The notes: a model not told the origin generated them from the sequence alone. Positions 1 to 10,251 are shown, counted from the first letter of the stretch. The stretch is DNA of 49,951 bases from Phycisphaerae bacterium (GCA_030426605.1 JAUHXM010000011.1:1-49951), one strand, 5' to 3'. Program-made: numbers and translations.

Positions 1-2
1 TG

Positions 3-845
3 TCGTACGGCGCGTTCGTGCGTCTGGAAGACGGCATCGAGGGCCTCGTGCACATCTCCGAGATGTCCTGGACCCGCCGCATCAACCATCCCTCCGAGAT
101 GGTCAATGTGGGCGATGAGGTCGAGGTCGTCGTGCTCGACATCGACAAGAACAAGCAGGAGATCTCGCTCGGCATGAAGCAGACCGAGGTCAACCCCTGG
201 GAGCTCGTCAGCGAGAAGTACCCCTCGGGCACGATCATCAAGGGCGCCGTGCGCAACCTCGCGAACTACGGCGCGTTCGTCGAGATCGAGCCGGGCATCG
301 ACGGCTTGCTGCACATCTCGGACATGTCGTGGACCAAGAAGGTCACGCATCCCAACGAGCTCTACAAGAAGGGCGACGAGGTCGAGTGCGTCGTGCTCGA
401 CGTCGATCAGGAGAAGCAGCGCGTCTCGCTGGGCATCAAGCAGCTCACCGAGGACCCGTGGATTGACGCCATCCCCAGCGCTTACCAGCCGGGCATGGTC
501 ATCCGCGGCAAGGTCACGAAGATCACCAACTTCGGCGTCTTCGTCGAGCTTGAGGACGACCTCGAGGGTCTGCTGCACATCTCGGAGCTCGCTGATCACA
601 AGGTCGAGAGCCCGCAGGACGTGGTCACCGCCGGCGAGGAGATCGACGTCAAGATCCTCCGCGTGGACATCTCCGACCGCAAGATCGGGCTGTCCCTCAA
701 GCGTGCCCAGTGGGGCGACGCCTCGGGCGGCGGCGACTCGGGCGGCGGCGGGGGTCGCGACGACTTCTCGCCCCGCGGCGACATGCCCTCGCGAGGCGGC
801 ATGGGCGACCACGGCGCCATGGGCACCGACAAGATCGAGCTCTAA
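3..845 (+). CDS. rpsA: 30S ribosomal protein S1, 3' part (5' end outside window)
   Basis: The frame is open from the left window edge, so the true start lies upstream. Three OB-fold S1 repeats are visible, each with a YGAFV/FGVFVE-like strand followed by an 'EGL(V/L)HISE' motif: a truncated one at the edge, one around fragment residues 75-145, and one around 160-235. Repeated S1 domains with conserved spacing are characteristic of ribosomal protein S1, which binds mRNA on the 30S subunit during initiation. The C-terminus is a Gly/Asp/Arg-rich tail of about 45 residues, probably disordered, ending in a KIEL motif. A strong terminator follows 33 nt after the stop. Other multi-S1 proteins are possible in principle, but the repeat number and sequence favour RpsA. 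Confidence 0.9.
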   Translation, partial: SYGAFVRLEDGIEGLVHISEMSWTRRINHPSEMVNVGDEVEVVVLDIDKNKQEISLGMKQTEVNPWELVSEKYPSGTIIKGAVRNLANYGAFVEIEPGIDGLLHISDMSWTKKVTHPNELYKKGDEVECVVLDVDQEKQRVSLGIKQLTEDPWIDAIPSAYQPGMVIRGKVTKITNFGVFVELEDDLEGLLHISELADHKVESPQDVVTAGEEIDVKILRVDISDRKIGLSLKRAQWGDASGGGDSGGGGGRDDFSPRGDMPSRGGMGDHGAMGTDKIEL

Positions 846-877
846 ACCGCTCGGTCGGACCGGTTGAATCCTGAAGG

Positions 878-903
878 GGCGGGCTCTCGAGCCCGCCCTT
901 TTT
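878..903 (+). terminator. Rho-independent terminator of rpsA
   Basis: Bases 878-886 pair perfectly with 891-899 (9-bp G+C-rich stem, CTCG loop), followed directly by a run of four T. It lies 33 nt after the rpsA stop codon. Confidence 0.85.
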
Positions 904-927
904 CGTGCGCACAAATCGGGCTCAACG

Positions 928-1016
928 GATGGGTGCCGTGGAGACGCCGTCCTCGGCTTCTCCACGATGCGAGCCGAGTGCGTGGAGAAGACTCCGTCGT
1001 CTCCACGGCACCCATC
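928..1016. repeat. 89-nt nested inverted repeat
   Basis: Outer arms 928-946 and 998-1016 are perfect 19-nt reverse complements. Inside them, 957-966 pairs with 981-990 (10 bp). There is no T-run after it, so it is not a classical terminator. It sits 25 nt after the rpsA terminator; its role is unknown. It could be a mobile palindrome or a structured RNA. Confidence 0.75.
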
Positions 1017-1057
1017 TCGGAGATCAGGCGTCAGACCCTCTGGCCCCAAAACGTCAT

Positions 1058-1141
1058 GAGCCCGCATCGCGTGGGCGGTGCGGGCTCGTGGGGGTCGCTA
1101 CCGTGGATCGTTCGGGCCGGGTGTCTTCCTCAGCACCCGGC
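1058..1141 (-). ncRNA. Two hairpins in the 3' region of a candidate small minus-strand transcript
   Basis: Reading the minus strand, the first stem pairs 1134-1141 with 1116-1123 (8 bp, 10-nt loop). The second pairs 1079-1087 with 1058-1066 (9 bp, 12-nt loop). The second stem is followed a few bases later by TTTT, giving a weak terminator-like end near 1048. Together with the promoter at 1276-1305 this would define a transcript of about 220 nt. This is inference only; the same structures could be repeats. Confidence 0.35.
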
Positions 1142-1179
1142 GGGGAGTGCCCGTCTCTCCTGGAGGGCGCTCGAACCAA

Positions 1180-1257
1180 TCAGCACAGGGCTGCGAAGCT
1201 CAGAACGGTCAGCAGCAGCAGTCGGCGGCGGAACACGGTCATGGCAAAGGTCTGCAT
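1180..1257 (-). CDS. Candidate 25-aa hydrophobic small protein
   Basis: A short ORF begins with ATG at 1257. It encodes MQTFAMTVFRRR followed by a Leu-rich hydrophobic stretch (LLLLTVLSFAALC) and a stop, a positive-then-hydrophobic layout like a signal peptide or a one-pass membrane peptide. Support for expression: a GAGAGGA Shine-Dalgarno-like sequence about 8 nt upstream, and a near-consensus sigma-70 promoter (TTGATC, 18 nt, TATAAA) just before it. Hairpins downstream could end the transcript. It may instead be a non-coding small RNA, or the remnant of a longer lipoprotein gene, since the last residue is Cys after a lipobox-like LSFAALC. No homologue is recognised. Confidence 0.4.
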   Translation of the reverse strand: MQTFAMTVFRRRLLLLTVLSFAALC

Positions 1258-1275
1258 CTTCTTGTCCTCTCTCTG

Positions 1276-1305
1276 TTTATACCCGGTTTCCCGGGCTCTG
1301 ATCAA
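1276..1305 (-). promoter_or_regulatory. Sigma-70-type promoter for the small minus-strand gene
   Basis: On the minus strand, -35 TTGATC (1300-1305), an 18-nt spacer, and -10 TATAAA (1276-1281). Expected start near 1269, just ahead of the SD and the ATG at 1257. It is the closest match to the sigma-70 consensus that I saw in the window. Confidence 0.55.
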
Positions 1306-1399
1306 CCCCATTCAAGTGGTGTGCCAGACCCCAATTCGCCCGATCTGGCGCCGCAGGGGTGCCGATCCGGTCCTTCTCGGACGTTCAGCCCTCCGGTTT

Positions 1400-3238
1400 G
1401 TGACGACGCCGTGGCGTCGGGGCAACACGGGTGGTGCGAGCGCGCCTCACGCGGCGGTCCTGGCCCTGGTGCTCGCCGTCGCGGGGGCCCACGCCCAGGA
1501 CCTCGCGCCCCCCGCGCCGGACGCGGTGTATCGGACCTTCGACGCCGTCGAGACGTGGGTGCGCTCGGGCGACGTGCCGGGCGGGCTGCCCGAGGGCGCG
1601 GGCCTACCCAGCGTCCAGGCGGCGTCGGTCGCCGTCTCGCTTGACGGACGCCGGCTCGCTCGGCACTCGGCGGCATCGCTGGACGCGGACCCCGAGGTGA
1701 TCCGCCGAGCCGCCCTCGGCGCGGTGCGTCACATGGACCCCACGCTGACGGTCGCCGACCGCGCGCGCGTGCTGGTCTCGGTCGAGCTCGCCGGGGCGCT
1801 CGTGCCCTACCACGCGGACTCGGTGCAGGACCTCGCGCTCGGGCTGAGCCCCGGGCTCGAGGGCGTCGCGATCGAACACAACGGGCGCGTCGAGGCGGCC
1901 TTCCCTGGCGCGATGCTCTCGCGCGGCATCGGCGCCGCGATCTCTGCTGTGGGTCTCGTGAACGCGCTGGGCACCGATGCGCAGGACGCCCTGGCAACCC
2001 CCAAGCAGCTCCGCGAGCGCGGGTACACGATCTACCGGTTCAAGTCCGTCCACCTCGGGCAGCCGAGTGCCGGCGCGGGCGCGGTCTTCATCCACCGCGG
2101 CGGGCGCGCGATCGACGGCGATGAGATCAACGCACGCACCATCGCCGCGATGGGCGACGCGATGGCCGAGTATCTCATGAACCTCCGCTGGCCCGGCGTC
2201 GAGGCGTACGGGCTCCTCGGCGCGCAGGACCCGACCACGGGGCGCTACGACCCACCCTTCGCCAACCCGGTCGAGCAGGCGGTCGCCGCCCTCGCACTGC
2301 TGCGATACGCCGACGTGCGCGATCCCGATCCCCGGTCGTCCGCCGCGCGGCTCGCAGCGGTGGGGGTGCTCGAGAAGCTCGGCGACGTCGAGGAGGACGA
2401 GCTCAAGCCCTGGAACACGCCGCACAACGCCGCGGCGGTCGTCCTCGCGCTCGCCGAACTCGGCGCGGATGGCGTCTCCCAAAGCCCGAAGCTCGTCGAA
2501 CTGCTCGACCAATGCCGGGCGACCCTCAACAGCTCGTACGACCCCGCGAGCGGGTACGCCGACGGGCTGCCCCAACCCGCGTGGGGGCTGATCGCCGGGG
2601 CGCTCGTCGCGGATCACGCACGCCTCGGCTCCGGCGCGTTCAACGCCGACGAACTGGACCGCGCCGTCCGCCTCGTCTACCGCGACACGGGCCCGAGCTA
2701 CCTCGTCGGGCAGATGCCCTGGTTGGGCTGGGCCGAACTCGAACTCGAGGGCATCACGGGACGCCGCACGCCCGCGGCTCCCGCCCTGCGCGCTATGAGA
2801 CGCCTGACATGGGACCACCAGCTCCGCACGGATGACCTGGCGCACGAGGACCGCGACCTCGCCGGCGGCGTCGTCTTCACGAGCGCCGCCTCACCCCTGC
2901 CCACGTGGAACCTCACGCGACCCCTCGCGTTCATCGCGACGATGGTGGGAGAGGAGGCCTTCACCCGCGGGTCTCCCGTCTCCGGCGAGGTGCCGGGCGA
3001 ACTGGTTCGCCTGCTCGCCTCTCTCCGGTTCGTGCGCCAGCTCATGGCCGACGACTCGAACGCCCACATGTTCGCCCGCCCCGGCAGGTCCGTCGGCGGC
3101 GTTCGGGCGGCGCTGTGGGACCAGACCATCACCCCCGAAGCGACCGCGATGGGCCTGCTCACGGTGTGCGAAACCCTCGAATCGATGGAGGCCGTCGCCG
3201 AGCGGATGCCCGGCGCCGCGGACGCCTCGGGCGGGTGA
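1400..3238 (+). CDS. Secreted protein of unknown function, possible alpha-toroid fold
   Basis: With the GTG at 1400 the protein has 612 residues and a good Sec signal peptide: a basic start, the hydrophobic AAVLALVLAVAG, then an AHA|QD cleavage site near residue 33. The start was chosen because it places the signal at the N-terminus. An in-frame ATG at 1241 would bury it. The N-terminal half (about 60-250) has mixed alpha/beta character. The C-terminal half (about 270-580) is helical with repeated Ala/Leu-rich pairs and Trp/Tyr-Gly segments (for example GYADGLPQPAWGLIAGALVA), resembling six-hairpin or terpenoid-cyclase-like toroids. I cannot name a family. No SD is visible before the start. 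gyrA follows 243 nt later. Confidence 0.7.
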   Translation: MTTPWRRGNTGGASAPHAAVLALVLAVAGAHAQDLAPPAPDAVYRTFDAVETWVRSGDVPGGLPEGAGLPSVQAASVAVSLDGRRLARHSAASLDADPEVIRRAALGAVRHMDPTLTVADRARVLVSVELAGALVPYHADSVQDLALGLSPGLEGVAIEHNGRVEAAFPGAMLSRGIGAAISAVGLVNALGTDAQDALATPKQLRERGYTIYRFKSVHLGQPSAGAGAVFIHRGGRAIDGDEINARTIAAMGDAMAEYLMNLRWPGVEAYGLLGAQDPTTGRYDPPFANPVEQAVAALALLRYADVRDPDPRSSAARLAAVGVLEKLGDVEEDELKPWNTPHNAAAVVLALAELGADGVSQSPKLVELLDQCRATLNSSYDPASGYADGLPQPAWGLIAGALVADHARLGSGAFNADELDRAVRLVYRDTGPSYLVGQMPWLGWAELELEGITGRRTPAAPALRAMRRLTWDHQLRTDDLAHEDRDLAGGVVFTSAASPLPTWNLTRPLAFIATMVGEEAFTRGSPVSGEVPGELVRLLASLRFVRQLMADDSNAHMFARPGRSVGGVRAALWDQTITPEATAMGLLTVCETLESMEAVAERMPGAADASGG

Positions 3239-3370
3239 GATTCAGAGAGCCCCGAGCGTCAACGACGGGCAGATTCGCCGGTGATTGAGGCCCGCTTGCT
3301 CAGGCTCGGGGCCCCTTCCCAAGGGTCTCCGAAACGGGCCCGGAATCGGGCAAAATCCGGGGATCTCGCC

Positions 3371-3376
3371 TAGAAT
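3371..3376 (+). promoter_or_regulatory. Candidate -10 box upstream of gyrA
   Basis: TAGAAT, 105 nt before the gyrA start, in the 243-bp gap. No clear -35 is visible. A 9-bp inverted repeat (3249-3257 with 3304-3312) lies upstream with no T-run. Confidence 0.35.
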
Positions 3377-3481
3377 CGGCGGACTGATTTCGCCCCCGTC
3401 GGCCGGTCGTTCCGCACGCCGACGCGGGCACCCGCGGGACCCCCCGAGTCACTCGGACGGGCCCGCCCGGAGCCCCCGCGC

Positions 3482-6253
<2,772 letters not shown>

Positions 6254-6274
6254 GCTGGATCGACGGAGGCCCCC

Positions 6275-6616
6275 ATGGCGATCGACTGGTCCGACGACAT
6301 CCTGCTCGCCCAACTCGCCGACGAACCCGCGCTCTCCGACGAGCTCGGCATGATTGGCGACCGCCTCGCCGACGCCAAGGACAAGCCCCACGCCGTGCTC
6401 GACTTCCGCAGCGTCTCCTACATCAACTCGTCCAACATCGCCCAGCTCCTGCGCCTGCGCAAAATCCTCGGCGAGGGCGACCGCCAGCTCCGCATCTGCG
6501 GTGTCTCGGACGAGGTCTGGTCCGTCCTCATGGTCACCGGTCTCGACAAGGTCTTCCACTTTGCGCCCGACACCATGACCGCACTCGCGTCCATTCAGAT
6601 CGAGGGCGGCGCCTGA
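6275..6616 (+). CDS. STAS-domain protein, anti-sigma-factor antagonist type
   Basis: 113 residues forming one STAS domain (SpoIIAA/RsbV family). The signature VLDFRSVSYINSSNIAQLL (41-59) includes Ser52/Ser53 at the position normally phosphorylated by an anti-sigma kinase. In this family the dephosphorylated form binds the kinase and releases a sigma factor or other partner. A GGAGG Shine-Dalgarno lies 5 nt before the ATG, 21 nt after gyrA, so it may be co-transcribed with gyrA. The gene ends 9 bp from the end of a convergent SpoIIE-type phosphatase, its obvious partner. No anti-sigma kinase or sigma factor is present in the window. Confidence 0.85.
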   Translation: MAIDWSDDILLAQLADEPALSDELGMIGDRLADAKDKPHAVLDFRSVSYINSSNIAQLLRLRKILGEGDRQLRICGVSDEVWSVLMVTGLDKVFHFAPDTMTALASIQIEGGA

Positions 6617-6625
6617 GCGGCGCGA

Positions 6626-7909
6626 TCAGGCGGCCTGCGATGTCGCGACCGGGGCCGATTCCGTCGCCACCCGGCTGGGCCCGACGAACAGCGCCGTCAC
6701 GTCGTCCGCCTGGTGCAGAGAACCCGCCTGCGCGTCGAGCTCCTGCTCGAGCACACGCACCGCTTCGTTCAGCGACCGCTCACCCGAGCTCGCCGCGTGC
6801 AGCTTGTCCAGGTATGTCAGCGTGGGCAGGCGCACGTCGCGGCCCGTCTGGTTCGGGTCGGGGAACGCCGTCTCGAACCCATCGGAGAAGACCACGAGCA
6901 TGTCGCCCGGGCCCATCGTGAACTCGACCATCGGGAACTCGGCTTCGGGGAAGACCCCCAGCAGCGGGCCCTCCGTCTCCACCCGCTCGACCTGCCCGCC
7001 GCGCGACAGGATCGGCGGCGGGTGGCCCGCGCCCGCGAGCTGGACGGAGTTCGTCCGCGAGTCGAACACGCCGCACACCGCCGTGGCGAACCGACTCCGG
7101 TCCGTCAGGCGTTCGGTCATCTCGTAGTTGAGGATGCTCAGCGTCTCGGTCGGCGTGAGCACGCGGCGGTCGGCGCCCACGCCCTCGGTCGTCTTAAACG
7201 CACGCGAGATGACCAGCGTGAGCAGCGCCGCCGGCACGCCGTGCCCGACCGCGTCGGCGATGAAGAAACTCGTCCGGTGCTCGTCGATCTGCACGACGTC
7301 GTAGATGTCGCCCGAGACGTACCCCGCCGGGCGGAACACCACGCCCACGTCCACGCCGGCGTCCTCGGGGAGCTTCTTGGGCAGGAACTCCTGCTGCACG
7401 CTCGCGGCGAGCTGCATCTCGTCCTGCCACCGGTTCACCTGCCCCTGCACCCCGCCCAGCGACGCCTGCATCAGGCGCACCTCGCCGCTCAGCCGGCGGA
7501 CAATCGCCTGCCGGCGCGCGATCGCGCTGATCGCGGACGCCAGATACCGAGCGTCCGCGCTGACCGGCTCGACCAGCAGCCCGTCCGACTCCGCGGGCAC
7601 GATGCCGTCCGCCTCGTCGTCGTAGAGCACCATCGCCGGGCACATGACCGTCCCCAGCACGTCCGCGAGCCGGTAGACGTTCCCGCTCGGCTCGGCCGAA
7701 CCGAGCACGACGAGCACCGCGTCCGCGCCGCCGATCGTGTGCTTGGGCTCGTCGAGCAGTTCCGACACTACCGCGTGCGAGATTGTGGGGGCGCGGAGAT
7801 GATCCGGCCACGCGTCGAGGATGCGCGACACGACGCCCTCGCACCGCTCGGCGGCGAGCTGGTCCGAGCGGATCACAACGATCGCCGGTTCGAAGATCGG
7901 ATGACTCAC
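6626..7909 (-). CDS. PP2C-type (SpoIIE/RsbU) serine phosphatase
   Basis: 427 residues from a GTG start. Residues 1-135 look like a degenerate response-regulator-type or sensory module (AVLVVLGSAEPSG, AMVLYDDEADG). A helical linker (about 137-180) with MQLAASVQQEFLP leads into the SpoIIE-type PP2C domain, about 185-410. Metal-binding motifs are SGDIYD (199-204), ADAVGHG (218-224) and the late VVFSDGFETAF. Proteins of this class remove phosphate from STAS antagonists, and the convergent STAS gene is the likely substrate. The N-terminal module lacks a clear phospho-acceptor Asp in the standard place, so how it is switched is unclear. Confidence 0.88.
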   Translation of the reverse strand: MSHPIFEPAIVVIRSDQLAAERCEGVVSRILDAWPDHLRAPTISHAVVSELLDEPKHTIGGADAVLVVLGSAEPSGNVYRLADVLGTVMCPAMVLYDDEADGIVPAESDGLLVEPVSADARYLASAISAIARRQAIVRRLSGEVRLMQASLGGVQGQVNRWQDEMQLAASVQQEFLPKKLPEDAGVDVGVVFRPAGYVSGDIYDVVQIDEHRTSFFIADAVGHGVPAALLTLVISRAFKTTEGVGADRRVLTPTETLSILNYEMTERLTDRSRFATAVCGVFDSRTNSVQLAGAGHPPPILSRGGQVERVETEGPLLGVFPEAEFPMVEFTMGPGDMLVVFSDGFETAFPDPNQTGRDVRLPTLTYLDKLHAASSGERSLNEAVRVLEQELDAQAGSLHQADDVTALFVGPSRVATESAPVATSQAA

Positions 7910-8028
7910 GCGCAGCCCTTGGTCGTTCTCGGACGCGTCGGCTTCCGTGACGACGCCGGGTCTGCTATCGACGCCCGGTGCGCGCGCCTTCAGGCCCGCC
8001 CGTGCCCGGCGCCTTGCCCAGCCGTCAT

Positions 8029-8562
8029 TTACCGCAGGTGCGACTTCAATCGGTCCGGATCGATGTCCACATGGTCGCCCCGGCTCAGGTCCAGCGTCTC
8101 GAGCGTGCCGCCCGCGAGCTCGATCACGAACTGCGCGTTGAACCGGCTCGAATAGGTCGGCAGCCGCCGGTGGTAGGGCAGGTTCAGATAATCACCCACC
8201 TCGCCCTCCCCCTCGCCGCGTGGGGGCTCCATGGGCATGTGGTGCATCGCCGTGATGTTGCCCGCCGCGTCCAGGAAGATCACGTCGATGTCCGTCAGGC
8301 AGTCGCGCATGACGAACCGCCTGAGCTGCGCGTCCGGGAACACAAAGATCATCCCGCCGTCCGGGTCGATCGACTCGCGCATCGCGAGCCCCTTGGTCCG
8401 CGTGTCGTCGTCCGCGGCGATCTCAAGGGCAAACTCGCGCCCGTCCAGCGTGACGAGCGCCTTCCCGTCCGGCCAGGGGACCTGCTTCTCGTCGCACCCC
8501 GGCGCCGCGGCGCACGCCGACAGGCACAGCATCCCGAGCACCACGAGCATCATCCGCGTCAT
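8029..8562 (-). CDS. DUF192 family lipoprotein
   Basis: 177 residues. The start at 8562 was chosen because it gives a compact lipoprotein signal (MTRMMLVVLGMLCLSAC, lipid-modified Cys17) and because this ATG overlaps the stop of the upstream GluQRS gene as ATGA. The mature part is a DUF192 domain with the family motif TKGLAMRESIDPDGGMIFVF and the downstream DIDVIFLDAAGNI. DUF192 proteins are small periplasmic or extracellular beta proteins of unknown biochemical role. Coupling to GluQRS guarantees co-expression but does not reveal a shared pathway. Confidence 0.85.
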   Translation of the reverse strand: MTRMMLVVLGMLCLSACAAAPGCDEKQVPWPDGKALVTLDGREFALEIAADDDTRTKGLAMRESIDPDGGMIFVFPDAQLRRFVMRDCLTDIDVIFLDAAGNITAMHHMPMEPPRGEGEGEVGDYLNLPYHRRLPTYSSRFNAQFVIELAGGTLETLDLSRGDHVDIDPDRLKSHLR

Positions 8563-9551
8563 CCGGTCAGCCACGCGTCGTCCTCCGGTCCGAACACCAC
8601 GTCCGAGCGGGGCATCGTATTCAGATCGAGCCGGTCCCGGAACTCCGCGAGATCCATCGGCGATCGGTCCGCCGTGATCCCGCACCAGTATGCGCAGAGA
8701 CCGATGATCCCGGATGGCTCGACGCCCTGCGCGCGGTAGGCGTCGATCCGCGTATCACCGTGGCGTTTGGCGAGGCGTTTGCCGTCCGCGCCCCGCACGA
8801 GGGGCAGGTGCCGATAGGTCGGCTCGGGGCTGATCCCGAGTGCTCGGTACAACATCACCTGCCGCCCGGCGGAGTCGATCAGGTCGTCCCCACGCACGAT
8901 CTGCGTGACGCCCGCCGCGGCGTCGTCCACGACCACGGCGAGTTGGTACGCCGCGCTCCCGCGCTTCGTCCAGACCACGAAGTCACCCACGCCCGCGCCC
9001 GGATCGACGCGTTGCGCTCCCGCGAACCGATCCTCGAAGACGATCTCGCCCGGCTCGACGATCAGCCGCCAGTTCGTGCCCGCGTCATCGAACGCCCGCG
9101 GGCCGAGCGTGTTCGGACGCAGGCCGGGCGGGAAGCGCTGTTCACGCTCGCCCTCGTGCGGGGCGGACGCCGCCGCCTCGATCTCCGATCGCGTGAGATC
9201 GCACGGGTAGACCCGCCCGGCGCGCGCAAGCGTCTCCATCGCCGCGGCGTGCGCCTCCGCGTGGTCGCTCTGGATGACCGGGTCGCTGTCCCAGTCGAGC
9301 CCGAGCCACGCGAGGGTGTCGAGCGTCTGCTCGATCACGCCCGGCTTCACGCGCGGCGTGTCCAGGTCCTCCACGCGCATCGCGACGCGCCACCCGCTCG
9401 TGCGCGCCAACGCCCAGTTCACCAGGAACGTGCGGGCGTTGCCCAGATGCAGTGCCCCCGTGGGCGATGGGGCCAGACGGGTGATCTCCTGGCGCGCAAC
9501 CGCCGCATGTCCCTCGGGTTGCGCCGAATCTGGGTTCTCGCCGACATCCAT
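8559..9551 (-). CDS. gluQ: Glutamyl-Q tRNA(Asp) synthetase
   Basis: 330 residues from ATG 9551; a TTG lies one codon earlier. Homologous to the catalytic half of glutamyl-tRNA synthetase without the anticodon-binding domain. It joins glutamate to queuosine at position 34 of tRNA(Asp). Class I motifs are visible: APSPTGALHLGNA (HIGH-type) and KRLAKRHGD (KMSKS-type), with the Glu-recognition segment MRVEDLDTPR. In typical GluQRS and GluRS a Cys-x-Cys begins a zinc site; here only one Cys remains (YPCDLTR), so zinc binding is probably lost. Divergent from the pterin dehydratase gene. The stop overlaps the DUF192 start. Confidence 0.9.
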   Translation of the reverse strand: MDVGENPDSAQPEGHAAVARQEITRLAPSPTGALHLGNARTFLVNWALARTSGWRVAMRVEDLDTPRVKPGVIEQTLDTLAWLGLDWDSDPVIQSDHAEAHAAAMETLARAGRVYPCDLTRSEIEAAASAPHEGEREQRFPPGLRPNTLGPRAFDDAGTNWRLIVEPGEIVFEDRFAGAQRVDPGAGVGDFVVWTKRGSAAYQLAVVVDDAAAGVTQIVRGDDLIDSAGRQVMLYRALGISPEPTYRHLPLVRGADGKRLAKRHGDTRIDAYRAQGVEPSGIIGLCAYWCGITADRSPMDLAEFRDRLDLNTMPRSDVVFGPEDDAWLTG

Positions 9552-9559
9552 CAACCCGG

Positions 9560-9569
9560 AGCGTACACT
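9560..9569. promoter_or_regulatory. Overlapping divergent -10 boxes, gluQ / pterin dehydratase
   Basis: Plus strand TACACT (9564-9569) lies 50 nt before the dehydratase ATG. Minus strand TACGCT (9565-9560) ends 8 nt before the gluQ ATG, or 5 nt before the alternative TTG. The two boxes overlap by two bases, so the promoters would compete. The -35 elements are not obvious. Confidence 0.4.
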
Positions 9570-9619
9570 GCGCCTCGCATGGATGGGGTCCCGCCGTTCG
9601 GTGCCCGACGGAGTCGAGC

Positions 9620-9907
9620 ATGGCCACCAAGCTTTCTGATACCGAAGTCGCCAAGCAACTCGAGCGGGCCCCGGACTGGTCCGAGGTCTCGGGCGAGATC
9701 CAGCGGACGTTCCAGTTCGACGATTTCAAGCAGGCGATGGCGTTCGTCAACCAGGTCGCCGACTACGCCGAACGCGTCCAGCACCACCCGGACATCATGG
9801 TCCGCTACAACAAAGTCACGCTGACGGTGAGCACCCACGACGCGGGCGGCATCACCGCACAGGACTTCGAGCTCGCGGATTTCTGCGACCACCTCGCCGG
9901 GGTCTGA
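9620..9907 (+). CDS. phhB: Pterin-4-alpha-carbinolamine dehydratase
   Basis: 95 residues, the normal length of the PCD/DCoH family. The enzyme dehydrates 4a-hydroxytetrahydrobiopterin in pterin recycling; in many bacteria a PCD-like protein has other roles in pterin or molybdopterin metabolism. The signature QHHPDIMVRYNKV is present with active-site His55, His56 and Pro57, and a third His73 in STHDAGGIT. A GGAG Shine-Dalgarno precedes the ATG. No aromatic amino acid hydroxylase gene is in the window, so the physiological partner is unknown. Confidence 0.92.
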   Translation: MATKLSDTEVAKQLERAPDWSEVSGEIQRTFQFDDFKQAMAFVNQVADYAERVQHHPDIMVRYNKVTLTVSTHDAGGITAQDFELADFCDHLAGV

Positions 9908-9927
9908 GCCGGTCTCGGACACACCCC

Positions 9928-9960
9928 AAAAGGCAACGCCGCGGCATGGCACCGCGGCGT
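9928..9960 (-). terminator. Terminator between convergent phhB and csbD-type gene
   Basis: Bases 9936-9944 pair perfectly with 9952-9960 (9 bp, 7-nt loop). On the minus strand the stem is followed by TGCCTTTT, a short U-run that fits ending the stress-gene transcript. On the plus strand there is no U-run, but the stem could also slow readthrough from phhB. Confidence 0.6.
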
Positions 9961-9991
9961 CGAACGATGGAGGTCTGGGGAGCGCGTTCGC

Positions 9992-10195
9992 TCAGCAGCG
10001 GCACGCCTCGCAGAACTCTTTCGCGTCCTTCTCGGCCTCCGCCTTCGACTTCCCATAGGCCTCCTGGAGTTTGCCCACGAGCTGGTCGCGCTTGCCCGCG
10101 ATGCGGTCGAGGTCGTCGTCGGTCAGCTTGCCCCAGCGCTCCTTGGCTTGGCCCTTGACCTGCGTCCATTTGCCTTCAATCTGGTCCCAGTTCAT
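9992..10195 (-). CDS. CsbD family stress protein
   Basis: 67 residues starting MNWDQIEGKW, the typical CsbD opening, continuing with the lysine-rich helical KGQAKERWGKLTDDDL pattern. CsbD proteins are small, hydrophilic, stress-induced and of unknown mechanism; in Bacillus they belong to the sigma-B regulon. An AAAGGA Shine-Dalgarno lies upstream and supports this start over a longer frame. Unusually, the C-terminus ends CEACRC, adding three cysteines to a family normally lacking them. It follows the glycine-zipper stress gene by 56 nt on the same strand. Confidence 0.88.
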   Translation of the reverse strand: MNWDQIEGKWTQVKGQAKERWGKLTDDDLDRIAGKRDQLVGKLQEAYGKSKAEAEKDAKEFCEACRC

Positions 10196-10251
10196 GATGT
10201 GTCCTTTCGATTCAGTCTCTCGGGAACGTGTATTCGGGGTGGGGGGCACGC

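Larger units (their letters stand above)
846..1399. other. 554-bp intergenic region between rpsA and the secreted protein gene
   Basis: Holds the rpsA terminator, the 89-nt nested palindrome and the candidate small minus-strand gene with its promoter. The plus-strand frame of the next gene is open through most of it, but that translation is Arg-rich, low in quality and lacks conserved motifs, so it is treated as non-coding. Confidence 0.6.

Noticed and set aside
905-1399. Upstream extension of the secreted protein frame back to 905
   Set aside because: The extra sequence is low in quality, would bury the signal peptide, and runs through the palindrome and the opposite-strand promoter.
3249-3312. 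Nine-base inverted repeat between the secreted protein gene and gyrA as a terminator
   Set aside because: The loop is 46 nt and there is no T-run.
6713-8155. Long plus-strand frame across the PP2C phosphatase
   Set aside because: Arg/His-rich translation with no domain; the opposite strand has a clear PP2C protein.
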